Below are positions 1-7,052 of a stretch of 26,425 bases of DNA, one piece after another. Both the position numbers and the translations under genes were made by a program. The stretch is from assembly GCA_964632795.1 (NCBI GenBank), contig CAZWEZ010000049.1, positions 1 through 26,425 of the forward strand, in the 5' to 3' direction. Under the pieces are notes generated by a model. It made no database searches. It worked only from the letters and a program-made list of their open reading frames with translations, and had not been told where the DNA came from. The stretch is from CAZWEZ01 sp964632795. GTDB taxonomy: Bacteria > Pseudomonadota > Alphaproteobacteria > Rhodospirillales > 2-02-FULL-58-16. Numbering within the stretch: the stretch's first letter is position 1; each line of letters begins with the position of its first letter.

Positions 1-92
1 CCGAAAGCCTTGGAAAGCCGTCTCTATGGGTCATTATTAGTGCAGGTTGGTATAAACTCCACTCCGGAGGGACGTACGTCGCGAGGGCGGCC

Positions 93-1370
93 ATGCTCAA
101 CTGGGTATTCGGCAACAAGGCAAGGAAGAAAAAGGCCAGGGGTCCGGGCCGCAAACGCCCGTCCTACGACAAGGCCAAGGAAATCGCCGCCAAGGGCAAG
201 GTCGCCGAGCGCCGCGAGCTGGCCTCCCACGAAGACCTCGAACCGGAGCTCCTCTACTACTTCGCCTCCGACGATGCGCCGGAAGTCCGCCGCCAGGTGG
301 CGCGCAACGACGGCACCCCGTTGCAGGCCGACGTCATCCTGGCCACCGACCGGGACGACGAGGTCCGCCAGGAACTCGCCCACAAGATCGGCCGGCTGGT
401 TCCCACCCTCTCCAAGGACGAGAACGAACGCCTGACGACGATGGCGATCGAGGTCCTGGGGGTGCTGGCCCGCGACCACCTGCCCCAGGTCAGGGCGATC
501 GTCGCCGAGGAGATCAAGCTGGCCGCCAACCTCCCCCACGACATGGTCCGCCGGCTGGCCGAGGACGTGGAGGCGATCGTCGCCGTCCCGGTCCTCGAGT
601 ATTCGCCCCTGTTGAGCGACCAGGACCTGCTTCAGATCATCGCCGGGGGCGTCGGCAGGGATGTTCTGAGCGCCATCTCGCGCCGCCAGGGCCTGATCGA
701 ATCGGTGGTCGAGGCGGTGGTCGACATCCGCAACGTGGAATCGCTCAGGGTGCTGCTTGGCAACCAGTCCTCAAGGATCAACGTCGATACCCTGGAGAAG
801 ATCGCCATCGTCGCCAGCGGCGCCACCGAACTGCACCAGCCGATGGTCGACCGCGACTCCCTGCCGGTGCGGATCATCCGCCGGATCGCCAGCTTCGTCA
901 GCGCCTCGCTGGTCGACCGGTTGATCGAACGCAACGACCTCGAGGAGGACCTGGCCAGAGATATCCGCCAGGCCGTTCGCCGACGCATCGACCACGACGA
1001 TTACCGAGAAGCCGAGACGGACCGGGGGCCGGCCGACGAACGGGCCGGGCATATGTTCGAGGCCGGGAAGCTGAACGACGCCGCCCTCATCGAGGCGATC
1101 GGGGACAACGATCAGGCGTTCTTCCGCCACGCCCTCATCCTGCTCTCGGGCCTGCCCTCGAAGACGGTCGCCAAGATGCTCAACGCCGGCAGCGGCAAGG
1201 CCGCCGTCGCCTTGTGCTGGAAGTCCGGTCTCGAGATGAGCACCGCCGAAGCCCTGCAGTCGCGCCTCGGGCGGATCAAGGAGAACTCGAAACTCGAGGC
1301 TCTCGAGGGCGGCGGTTATCCGATGTCGGAAGACGATCTCGAATGGCAGGTCGAGTTCTTCTCCACCTGA
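93..1370 (+). CDS. DUF2336 domain-containing protein
   Basis: A 425-residue soluble protein with no signal peptide or membrane segment. The first 25 residues are very basic (Lys/Arg-rich). The rest is a run of amphipathic helices with HEAT-like pattern, for example short units in which a helix is followed by a D-x-x-x-E-V-R motif near residues 55-95. This matches the DUF2336 family, which is common in alphaproteobacteria and has no firmly established role; links to signalling have been suggested for family members. The ATG at 93 is preceded by a purine-rich stretch (GAGGGCGG) at 83-90. A perfect 10-bp palindrome (GACGTACGTC) lies at 71-80. The gene stands alone; the reading frame stays open after its TGA (see the next entry). 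The family call is by recall of sequence style, so function remains unknown. Confidence 0.8.
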   Translation: MLNWVFGNKARKKKARGPGRKRPSYDKAKEIAAKGKVAERRELASHEDLEPELLYYFASDDAPEVRRQVARNDGTPLQADVILATDRDDEVRQELAHKIGRLVPTLSKDENERLTTMAIEVLGVLARDHLPQVRAIVAEEIKLAANLPHDMVRRLAEDVEAIVAVPVLEYSPLLSDQDLLQIIAGGVGRDVLSAISRRQGLIESVVEAVVDIRNVESLRVLLGNQSSRINVDTLEKIAIVASGATELHQPMVDRDSLPVRIIRRIASFVSASLVDRLIERNDLEEDLARDIRQAVRRRIDHDDYREAETDRGPADERAGHMFEAGKLNDAALIEAIGDNDQAFFRHALILLSGLPSKTVAKMLNAGSGKAAVALCWKSGLEMSTAEALQSRLGRIKENSKLEALEGGGYPMSEDDLEWQVEFFST

Positions 1371-1430
1371 CCCGCGGAAACCTGGGACGATTTTGAGGCC
1401 CAGTTCGCGCAGCTCCCGCTTGATGTCCAG

Positions 1431-1706
1431 ATGGGGGCGCTGGCGGAGCTGGTCGCTGTCGAACTCTTTGTACCGGACGTCTCACCCGCGCGGATCGCCC
1501 GGTTCCAAACGACACCGGAGGGCCGGGCCTTGGTTGCCGAATGGGGTAGCTGGGCGCCCTACTACCTGGCGCAATTTGCCGCGAGGTATGAGAGGCTGAT
1601 GGACAGGCTATCCGACGATGGCCTCGATGCGCTTGAGCGGTTCATTGACAACATTACGGCCGAAGAATTCAAGGTTGTTGTCAACCGCTTTGTGGGGTTC
1701 GCGTAA
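1431..1706 (+). CDS. Small hypothetical protein, possibly a 5'-truncated gene remnant
   Basis: Encodes 91 residues, mostly predicted amphipathic helix with no Cys and no membrane segment; the family is not recognised. The same frame is open from the TGA of the DUF2336 gene at 1368-1370, and codons 1371-1430 upstream of this ATG also look like protein (acidic/aromatic ETWDDFEAQFAQL style). The ATG at 1431 therefore may be only the first usable start in a gene that has lost its true 5' end. No convincing ribosome site precedes it. Its stop TAA overlaps the ATG of a 40-codon ORF (TAATG), which would allow translational coupling. It may be a degraded phage or island gene, but nothing in it proves this. 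Confidence 0.45.
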   Translation: MGALAELVAVELFVPDVSPARIARFQTTPEGRALVAEWGSWAPYYLAQFAARYERLMDRLSDDGLDALERFIDNITAEEFKVVVNRFVGFA

Positions 1707-1828
1707 TGGCCGATTGCTCTCTCCCCACCGCCGCAGAGCAAGGCGTGGCCGAGGAGCTGGGGGCCTTCCTTCCGTCCTGGTGGTTTATCCCATGGACGGC
1801 CGAGATGGCCGCTCTACGTGCCGGATAA
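1706..1828 (+). CDS. Tiny ORF coupled to the preceding gene
   Basis: A 40-residue ORF whose ATG overlaps the TAA of the preceding 91-residue ORF by one base (TAATG), the classic arrangement for translational coupling. The product has an acidic, alanine-rich first half and a Trp/Pro-rich patch (residues 21-30, FLPSWWFIPW), then a short helix. It is not recognised as any family and is too short for codon statistics to be decisive. The 129 bases after it (1829-1957) show no gene that I can support. It may be real only if the upstream gene is. Confidence 0.3.
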   Translation: MADCSLPTAAEQGVAEELGAFLPSWWFIPWTAEMAALRAG

Positions 1829-1957
1829 ACGGCCCCTACAAGCGGCTACTGGTGCCTCGGAGGAACCGGTAGAGCGCACTCCAACACTCGCCGAGGCAGG
1901 GATGCCGGGATGTCGAGAACGTGGACGCGGGGTTGGGGTAGAAGTTGGGGTCTGGCA

Positions 1958-2245
1958 TCAACTAAGCGAAGGCTCAATGCGCTCTCCGTCTTTAGAATGG
2001 AGAACATCTATGCCGCTCTCATCCACATGTTTTCTGATAACTGCAAGGTGGTCATTAATTTGAAACAGGAGAGCTATTACACCAAATATTATCGCGCTAA
2101 GAAAAATTCCCCCAAGTATAAAGATTATCCCCAGAAGCAATTCTCCAGTGAAAACTGAAAAAATGCCAAACGCCACAGCAACAAGGATAATCAAGTAAGA
2201 AAAAAACCCAACGATAAAACGAAGGGCACTGGTCAAAAACGCCAT
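1958..2245 (-). CDS. Small AT-rich two-helix membrane protein
   Basis: Encodes 95 residues. Two long hydrophobic helices (about residues 6-30 and 34-62) form a hairpin, followed by a charged soluble tail (about 63-95). A strong ribosome site (GGGAGGT) sits just upstream of the ATG, which supports this start. The gene and its flanks (about 2000-2290) are clearly richer in A and T than the surrounding GC-rich DNA, with codons such as AAA, ATT and TTA that neighbours avoid, suggesting recent acquisition. The family is not recognised; phage holins and small stress-membrane proteins have similar layouts, but nothing specific supports either. Confidence 0.65.
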   Translation of the reverse strand: MAFLTSALRFIVGFFSYLIILVAVAFGIFSVFTGELLLGIIFILGGIFLSAIIFGVIALLFQINDHLAVIRKHVDESGIDVLHSKDGERIEPSLS

Positions 2246-2317
2246 TATTACCTCCCATTCCTAATTAACTGACTCATCCCCAAACCGAATATCGCTTATG
2301 TCCAGCCCCCATCATCC

Positions 2318-3028
2318 TTACTCCCCCTTCAGCCTCCACTCCCGCGCTAGCCGCTGGGCCTCATCGATCTGGGAGGGGGTCATTCGTTTGGCAATGATGT
2401 CGCGCATCTTGACCGCCTCGTCGCGTATCTCTTTTTCTAAAGCCAAAAAGCGGGATGCAGCAAGGTTGAACCACATATGTGCCTGCAAATAGTCTTGCGG
2501 CACGCCCTTACCTTTGGCGTACGTAGTTCCAAGGACAAACTGGGCCAAGGCGTCGCCCTGTTCGGCCGCTTTGCGATACCAGCGCACGGCCTCGGCGAAG
2601 TCCTGGGGGACGCCCACGCCTTTGTGGTACATGTCCCCGAGGCTATACTGGGCCAAGGTGTCGTCCTGAGCGGCCGCCTTAAGATACCACCTCATCGCCT
2701 CGGCGAAGTCCTGGGGGACGCCTTTGCCTTCTTCGTACATGGCCCCGAGGCTAGACTGGGCCTGGGAGTGGCCCTGGTTGGCGGCCTCGCGGTACCAGCG
2801 CACGGCCTCGCCGTAGTCCTGGGGGACGCCCACGCCTTTGTGGTACATGAAGCCGAGGAAGGATTGGGCATGGACGACACCCTGGCCCGCGGCCTTCTTA
2901 ATCTCGCGGAGCGCCGTCGCATAGTCGCCCTCAGCGAAAGCCGCCCAGCCCTCATCGAACCCCGCCTGGACAGGAGTGGCGAGGCACACCACCAACCCGA
3001 CCAGCGCCGCCGCGAGTGATCTCCTCAT
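2318..3028 (-). CDS. Secreted Sel1-like (TPR-type) repeat protein
   Basis: A 236-residue protein beginning with a clear Sec signal peptide (residues 1-22, cleavage after VQA). It then carries one weaker helical repeat and four 36-residue Sel1 units with the hallmark G-x-x-Y-x-x-G-x-G-V-P-Q-D followed by A-x-x-W-x-x-x-A-A, roughly residues 52-195. Sel1 repeats form helical solenoids for protein-protein contacts, usually outside the cytoplasm in bacteria. A C-terminal helical tail (about 196-236) follows. A good ribosome site (GGGGAGG) precedes the ATG. The gene is divergent from the Abi-like gene with only 63 bases between starts. The binding partner is unknown. Confidence 0.85.
   Translation of the reverse strand: MRRSLAAALVGLVVCLATPVQAGFDEGWAAFAEGDYATALREIKKAAGQGVVHAQSFLGFMYHKGVGVPQDYGEAVRWYREAANQGHSQAQSSLGAMYEEGKGVPQDFAEAMRWYLKAAAQDDTLAQYSLGDMYHKGVGVPQDFAEAVRWYRKAAEQGDALAQFVLGTTYAKGKGVPQDYLQAHMWFNLAASRFLALEKEIRDEAVKMRDIIAKRMTPSQIDEAQRLAREWRLKGE
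2497..2928 (-). repeat. 108-bp tandem repeats encoding Sel1 units
   Basis: The DNA behind the Sel1 units repeats with an exact 108-bp period: the GGGGGAC block recurs at about 2605, 2713 and 2821, with a more diverged copy near 2497. The units at 2605 and 2821 are nearly identical over some 30 bases around the Pro-Gln-Asp codons, whereas the unit between them differs, giving an alternating A-B-A pattern. Confidence 0.7.
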
Positions 3029-3091
3029 CGCCCACCTCCCCGTCCACGGGAACTATAGCGCATCCCGGTGTCGCGATGGTATGGTGAGAAC

Positions 3092-4042
3092 ATGAGTATT
3101 TTCGATATCTATTCCAAGCGCAAGAAACGGACCGAACAAACGGAACCCGATGTATATCAGTACGACAAGGTGCCCTCGACCGTCCGGAAGCAGATCGAGT
3201 ACATATGGGACGAGGCCATCGGAAGATACTGGGCTCCTCGTGGTAGCTATATGCCCCTAACGCCGCCGAGCCACAACAACGAGGGGTGGGAGTTAATACG
3301 ACACGCTGTATGCCGCGAGAGGGGGATAGAAACCCTCGCAGGTATCCCCAACGCGAAAAATGACTGCGTTGGTAGCCTTCTTGGAGAAAAGAACATCGAC
3401 CAATGGTTAGATGTCGTTGAATTCAGCTTCACGTACATCGAAAGGGTGTTGGGACGCAGGGATGAATATGAGCGTGAAAGATTAAGTGTCAGCTTGAGTC
3501 CCGACGACGCAATTAAAGAGCTTAACTACCGCCTCCGGGAGGCAGCCGTTGGTTACCAGTTCTCTGATGGCAAAATCATCCGTGTTGACTCGGAGTTCGT
3601 TCACGCGGAGGTCGTCCTCCCTGCGTTGCAATTGCTACAGGATGAGCGTTTCGCTGGCGCGCAGGTGGAATTCACTTCGGCCCACGCTCACTACCGCGCA
3701 GCCGAGTACAAGGACTGTGTGACGGATGCTCTCAACGCTTTCGAGAGCACGATGAAGGTAATCTGTGATGTCCGGGGATGGGAGCACAAGAAGGGTGCAA
3801 GAGCGTCAGACCTGATCAAGGTCCTTCGCAACAATGGGCTACTTCCCGACTACCTGGATGCATCATTTGACCAACTGATAGCAACATTGACGTCCGGACT
3901 CCCTAAGGTGCGAAACGAAGAGGGGGGGCATGGTCAGGGTGGCACTCCCCGTGAAACACCCCGCTACGTGGCCGCTTACGCCCTCCACCTAGCCGCAGCA
4001 AAGATCGTCCTCCTCGTAGAAGCAATGAACGACTGCGGCTAG
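3092..4042 (+). CDS. STM4504/CBY_0614-like protein with Abi_C/HEPN-type C-terminus
   Basis: Encodes 316 residues from the ATG at 3092, which has GGTGAG just upstream. An in-frame GTG at 3068 would add eight residues, but the family typically begins MSIFDIYSKR, so 3092 is chosen. The N-terminal two thirds are mixed alpha/beta and acidic. The C-terminal ~110 residues are helical and resemble the abortive-infection C-terminal (Abi_C) module, with R274-N-E-E-G-G-H280, an R-x5-H spacing that fits the R-x4-6-H catalytic motif of HEPN ribonucleases. By family knowledge such proteins are linked to phage defence or RNA cleavage; here this is inference. It lies alone, divergent from the Sel1 gene, in the accessory patch. 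Confidence 0.75.
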   Translation: MSIFDIYSKRKKRTEQTEPDVYQYDKVPSTVRKQIEYIWDEAIGRYWAPRGSYMPLTPPSHNNEGWELIRHAVCRERGIETLAGIPNAKNDCVGSLLGEKNIDQWLDVVEFSFTYIERVLGRRDEYERERLSVSLSPDDAIKELNYRLREAAVGYQFSDGKIIRVDSEFVHAEVVLPALQLLQDERFAGAQVEFTSAHAHYRAAEYKDCVTDALNAFESTMKVICDVRGWEHKKGARASDLIKVLRNNGLLPDYLDASFDQLIATLTSGLPKVRNEEGGHGQGGTPRETPRYVAAYALHLAAAKIVLLVEAMNDCG

Positions 4043-4248
4043 CTGTATGAATGTGAATATCAGCGAGCCCAGTGACCCAGCTAGGACGGCACCTCCTGCC
4101 GCTGCTCTGCCAGGAGCCGCTCGGCCTGGGCGACGGCTTCACCGTCGTTGGGGTCGTGGCCATCAGAGCACCGGCGGGGCTTTCTTTGTGGGGATGCCCC
4201 GGACCACGGCGCAACCGTGATCGTCAGGGGCGCCGCTATGTGGGGGTT

Positions 4249-4479
4249 CTACTGCCGGGACTTCCATGCGTCATGGCGGCGGGCGATGTTTCCTGGGACA
4301 CGGCCCGCCACTTTTATCACGTCCGCCTGTTCCGTCGCCTCGTCGATGATCCACATCGCGATCACCTTGCGCCCGTTGATCTCGCCCGCCGTCGCGGCGT
4401 CCTCGAAACGCTTGAGCGGTTCCTCCACATCCTTATCGGTCTGCGGGTCATCTTCAAAGATGGCGTGCCATTTTCTCAT
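4249..4479 (-). CDS. Small hypothetical soluble protein
   Basis: Encodes 76 residues with start at the ATG complementary to 4477-4479, chosen because AGGAGA lies seven bases upstream; an ATG 21 bases earlier would place that ribosome site inside the gene. The product is charged, begins MRKWHAIFEDD, and shows a beta-like core (GRKVIAMWII) between two helices. No family is recognised. It is separated by about 125 bases from tRNA-Arg and by about 200 bases from the Abi-like gene. The stretch 4043-4248 holds no gene that I can support, and 4480-4604 is a leader region with no clear promoter. Confidence 0.55.
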   Translation of the reverse strand: MRKWHAIFEDDPQTDKDVEEPLKRFEDAATAGEINGRKVIAMWIIDEATEQADVIKVAGRVPGNIARRHDAWKSRQ

Positions 4480-4604
4480 GAGACAATCTCCTGGCGGCAT
4501 TGACCCGCCCGATTCGCCGCGCCGTTTTGTTAGCCCTTTGTTTGCCCAACCCCTTTTTGATGGCGCCTGGGATGCGAGGTTTCCAGCTAACCCCTTGAAA
4601 AAAT

Positions 4605-4681
4605 TGGCGACCCCGGCAGGACTTGAACCTGCAACCTCAAGATTAGAAGTCTCGCGCTCTATCCAGTTGAGCTACGGGGCC
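4605..4681 (-). tRNA. tRNA-Arg (anticodon TCT)
   Basis: Read on the minus strand, a full cloverleaf is visible. The acceptor stem is GGCCCCG paired with CGGGGTC, the D arm contains GCTCAACTGGATAGAGC, the anticodon loop is CTTCTAA with TCT, the T arm contains GGTTCAAGTCC, the discriminator is G, and CCA is encoded at the 3' end (4607-4605). Its 3' end faces the accessory patch at lower coordinates, the usual orientation for tRNA-targeted integration. Confidence 0.95.
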
Positions 4682-4706
4682 GTCGGGGGCGGCCGGGCGG
4701 GCGGAC

Positions 4707-5003
4707 TCAGAGGATGCGCTCGGGGCTGAAGTTGGCGGCGTAGCTCTTGGGCCGGATGCGCCGCGTCTTCGGCTCCCGGAGGCGGTAGGTCAGGCCGTTC
4801 CTTTCGGCGAAGGCCACCGCCTCGTCCTTGCCCTCGAAGGTCAGGCGCACCTGGCCGCGGGTGTCCGGGGACCCCACCCACCCCATCAGGGGATCGATCC
4901 TCTTGGCCGCCCCGGGTTCGAACTCGAGCACCCAGCCGCGGCCCTTGGCGGGGCCCGACTGCATGGGGTTGGTGGCCGGGCGGTAGATACGGACCTCGGT
5001 CAT
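4707..5003 (-). CDS. ETC complex I subunit, NDUFS4-like accessory protein
   Basis: Encodes 98 residues matching the ETC complex I conserved region (NDUFS4, 18-kDa accessory subunit). It opens with VRIYRPATNPMQSG, then GWVLEFEP, a W-x-G-S-x-D-T segment (about residues 42-49), the F-x-x-K-x-E-A-V-A-F-A-E-x-x-G-x-x-Y stretch (about 56-73) and a basic Pro-Lys-Ser-Tyr-Ala-x-N-F tail. In mitochondria and alphaproteobacteria this small soluble protein sits on the matrix/cytoplasmic arm of NADH:ubiquinone oxidoreductase and stabilises it. It is not in a nuo operon here but between two tRNA genes, all on the minus strand, so it may share transcripts with tRNA-Pro. Length is normal for bacterial members. 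Confidence 0.88.
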   Translation of the reverse strand: MTEVRIYRPATNPMQSGPAKGRGWVLEFEPGAAKRIDPLMGWVGSPDTRGQVRLTFEGKDEAVAFAERNGLTYRLREPKTRRIRPKSYAANFSPERIL

Positions 5004-5038
5004 GGCGATCCCTTCACCTCGAAGCGGTATCCAACGAC

Positions 5039-5115
5039 TGGTCGGGGAGACTGGATTCGAACCAGCGACCTATTGCTCCCAAAGCAATTGCGCTACCAGG
5101 CTGCGCCACTCCCCG
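5039..5115 (-). tRNA. tRNA-Pro (anticodon TGG)
   Basis: On the minus strand the acceptor stem CGGGGAG pairs with CTCCCCG, the D arm has GCGCAGCCTGGTAGCGC, the anticodon loop is TTTGGGA with TGG, the T arm has GGTTCGAATCC, and A plus an encoded CCA end the gene at 5039. The Pro-type C1 start of the acceptor stem is present. Confidence 0.95.
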
Positions 5116-5167
5116 AAGCGGAAGGGAAAGTACGTCTTCGCGCCGCTTTCCGCAAGTCCGCCGGAAA

Positions 5168-5680
5168 TCACTCGAAGATCGGGTGGATCACCCGGTCGCC
5201 GGCCCTCAGCCCCAGCCGCGCCGCGGTGCCGGCGCCGACCTCCAGCACCGCGCGCACCGGGCCGGCCGAACGGATCGGGGCCAGCGACAGCGGCTCGGTA
5301 TGGGCGGCGATGTTGGCGATCCGGCCGTCGGCGGCGATGAACACCATGTCCAAGGGCAGATAGGTATTCTTCATCCACATCACCACCGGCTGGGGGCGCT
5401 GGAAGTCGAACAGCATTCCGGCGTCGGCGTCCAGCCGCTGGCGCCACTGCAGGCCCAGCCGGCGCTGCTCCCAGCTCACCGCCATCTCGACGCTCAACTC
5501 GAAGCGGCCCTTGGCGCTAACGACGGCGAGCCGGGAGGTCTCGAAGGCCGGCGGCGAATCGGCCCGCGTCCCGGCTCCCCCCGCCAGCACGCCGAGCGCC
5601 ACCGCCAGCACGAGGAGCGGACGGGGCAGCGGCCGGCCGCGGTACCGTTTGCCCTTCGGGCACGGAAGGCTGGTCTTCAT
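5168..5680 (-). CDS. Exported DUF192 family protein
   Basis: Encodes 170 residues from the ATG complementary to 5678-5680; a TTG ten codons upstream is an alternative start, and neither has a strong ribosome site. A basic N-terminus and hydrophobic helix (about residues 18-40) indicate export. The DUF192 core follows: E-x-x-x-G-L-x-x-R, M-L-F-D-F, M-W-M-K-N-T-x-x-P-L-D-M-V-F-I, then L-E-V-x-A-G and a terminal G-D-R-V. Structures of DUF192 proteins show a small beta-rich fold, and the family has no settled function. It lies downstream-oriented to tRNA-Pro and divergent from the Mrp operon, with about 210 bases between the two genes where I could not identify a convincing promoter. Confidence 0.88.
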   Translation of the reverse strand: MKTSLPCPKGKRYRGRPLPRPLLVLAVALGVLAGGAGTRADSPPAFETSRLAVVSAKGRFELSVEMAVSWEQRRLGLQWRQRLDADAGMLFDFQRPQPVVMWMKNTYLPLDMVFIAADGRIANIAAHTEPLSLAPIRSAGPVRAVLEVGAGTAARLGLRAGDRVIHPIFE

Positions 5681-5891
5681 CGTCGATTGCCCGGCTGTCG
5701 TGTCCGTCAAGTCCAGTCCCGCGCCTGCCTGCCCGAAGAAGATAGCGGCTTCAACATGCCCAGTCCCCGAGCCGAGTCAACGGCAAAATTTGTTCTGGCC
5801 ACCATGCCCCCGACGAAACTATTCTCCACGCCAAGCAGGGCAACCCGTGCCGGCCACCGCGACGCCTTAAAAAGACAGGGGGAAGCATATC

Positions 5892-6404
5892 TTGCTCCAT
5901 GCGTTGAGTCTGGGACTTACCCTCTATGTCTTGTGGTTGCTGCTGTCGGGCCATTACGTGCCGCTGCTGCTGGTCCTGGGCCTGGTTTCGGTGCTGGCCG
6001 TCGTCTTCATCGCCTGGCGGATGCGGGTGGTCGACCACGAGGGACATCCCATCCACCTGAGCTGGCGCATCCACCTCTACTGGCCGTGGCTGATCTGGGA
6101 AATCGTCAAGGCCAACATCGACGTCGCCCGGGCCATCGTCAGCCCGGCGCTGCCGATCAAGCCCACCCTGCTGTATTTCGAGGGGAGCCAGAAGAGCGAA
6201 CTGGGCCGGGTCATCTATGCCAATTCGATCACCCTGACCCCGGGAACGGTGACCATCGAGCTGGAGGACGGCGTGTTCAGCGTTCACGCCCTGACCACGG
6301 TCGCCGCCCAGGGCCTGGAAAGCGGCGAGATGGACCGCTGGGTCACCGCCATCGAGGGTCCGGGCGACCCGGCCCGGAAAACCGACGACACGGAGACCGG
6401 GTGA
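5892..6404 (+). CDS. mrpE: Cation/proton antiporter subunit MrpE/MnhE-like
   Basis: Encodes 170 residues. The TTG at 5892 is chosen because GGGGGA lies about eight bases upstream and no ATG fits the family N-terminus. Two closely spaced transmembrane helices (about residues 4-40) precede a soluble cytoplasmic domain with S-W-R-I-H-L-Y-W-P-W-L-I-W-E-I-V-K-A-N, a typical MnhE motif, and N-S-I-T-L-T-P-G-T-V-T-I, another family signature. MnhE is a small structural subunit of Mrp Na+(K+)/H+ antiporters. It is the first gene of the nine-gene operon; its TGA overlaps the next ATG (TGATG), so translation is coupled. Confidence 0.92.
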   Translation: MLHALSLGLTLYVLWLLLSGHYVPLLLVLGLVSVLAVVFIAWRMRVVDHEGHPIHLSWRIHLYWPWLIWEIVKANIDVARAIVSPALPIKPTLLYFEGSQKSELGRVIYANSITLTPGTVTIELEDGVFSVHALTTVAAQGLESGEMDRWVTAIEGPGDPARKTDDTETG

Positions 6405-6691
6405 TGTTCGACGCCGCCGCCGCCGCCCTCCTGGTCACCATGGCGCTGGCCCTGACCCGCGCCCTCAAGGGACCGACCGTGTACGACCGCATCCTGGCGG
6501 TCAACAGCTTCGGCACCCTGACCGTGCTCCTGATCGCGGTCTACGGATTCCTCACCGGGCGCCCGGAATTCCTCGACATCGCGCTGGTCTACACGCTGAT
6601 CAACTTCATCGGCACCATCGCGGTGTGCAAGTACGTCACCTTCCACGACCTCGGGTATTCGATCGGGGACGACGAGGAGGGGGACGTGTGA
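6404..6691 (+). CDS. mrpF: Cation/proton antiporter subunit MrpF/MnhF-like
   Basis: Encodes 95 residues with three transmembrane helices (about residues 2-22, 32-54 and 58-80). The P-T-V-Y-D-R-I-L-A-V-N motif after helix 1 is diagnostic of the MrpF/PhaF family; the conserved Asp there (about residue 28) is known to matter for antiport in family members. An acidic tail (GDDEEGD) ends the protein. It overlaps both neighbours by one base (TGATG), so E, F and G are probably made in fixed ratio for one membrane complex. Confidence 0.93.
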   Translation: MFDAAAAALLVTMALALTRALKGPTVYDRILAVNSFGTLTVLLIAVYGFLTGRPEFLDIALVYTLINFIGTIAVCKYVTFHDLGYSIGDDEEGDV

Positions 6692-7029
6692 TGGCGCCGA
6701 TCGTCGACATCGTCGGCTGGAGCTTCCTGATCGCCGGTTCGCTGTTCGCCCTGATCGGCGCCCTCGGGGTGCTTCGCCTGCCCGACGTGTTCGCCCGCAT
6801 GCACGGGGCCGGGATCATCGACACCCTGGGCGCCGGGCTGATCCTGCTCGGGCTGATGGTCCAGGCCGGCTTCAGCCTGGTCACCGTCAAGCTGATCCTG
6901 ATCTTCGCCCTGCTGATGATCACCAGCCCGACATCGACCCACGCCCTGGCCCGGGCGGCGCTGAACGGGGGCGTCAAACCTTTGTTGGACGACACCAAGA
7001 ACGGGGACGGCGCGCCATCGAAAACCTGA
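6691..7029 (+). CDS. mrpG: Cation/proton antiporter subunit MrpG/MnhG-like
   Basis: Encodes 112 residues. The ATG at 6691 overlaps the preceding TGA; an in-frame start further upstream would lie inside mrpF and is not needed. Three transmembrane helices are visible (about residues 6-28, 44-64, 66-86). The motif G-x-L-R-L-P-D-V-F-A-R-M-H-G-A (about residues 27-41) and the following T-L-G-A-G-L are classic for MnhG/PhaG. The soluble tail is polar. The stop TGA at 7027-7029 lies within a CTGA that may be the start of the next gene. Confidence 0.93.
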   Translation: MAPIVDIVGWSFLIAGSLFALIGALGVLRLPDVFARMHGAGIIDTLGAGLILLGLMVQAGFSLVTVKLILIFALLMITSPTSTHALARAALNGGVKPLLDDTKNGDGAPSKT

Positions 7030-7052
7030 TCGACATCGCCCTGCTGGCCTTC

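Noticed and set aside
71..80. Perfect palindrome GACGTACGTC upstream of the DUF2336 gene
   Set aside because: Single short copy with no second site and no recognised regulator; could be chance.
4081..4251. Minus-strand frame ending in a charged, protein-like stretch (AQAERLLAEQRQEVPS)
   Set aside because: Open back only to a stop at about 4252 with no ATG, GTG or TTG in frame; may be the tail of a lost gene but cannot be called.
4501..4604. Possible attachment-site duplicate of the tRNA-Arg end
   Set aside because: No second copy of the tRNA 3' sequence was found between 1371 and 4604, so no att site is claimed.
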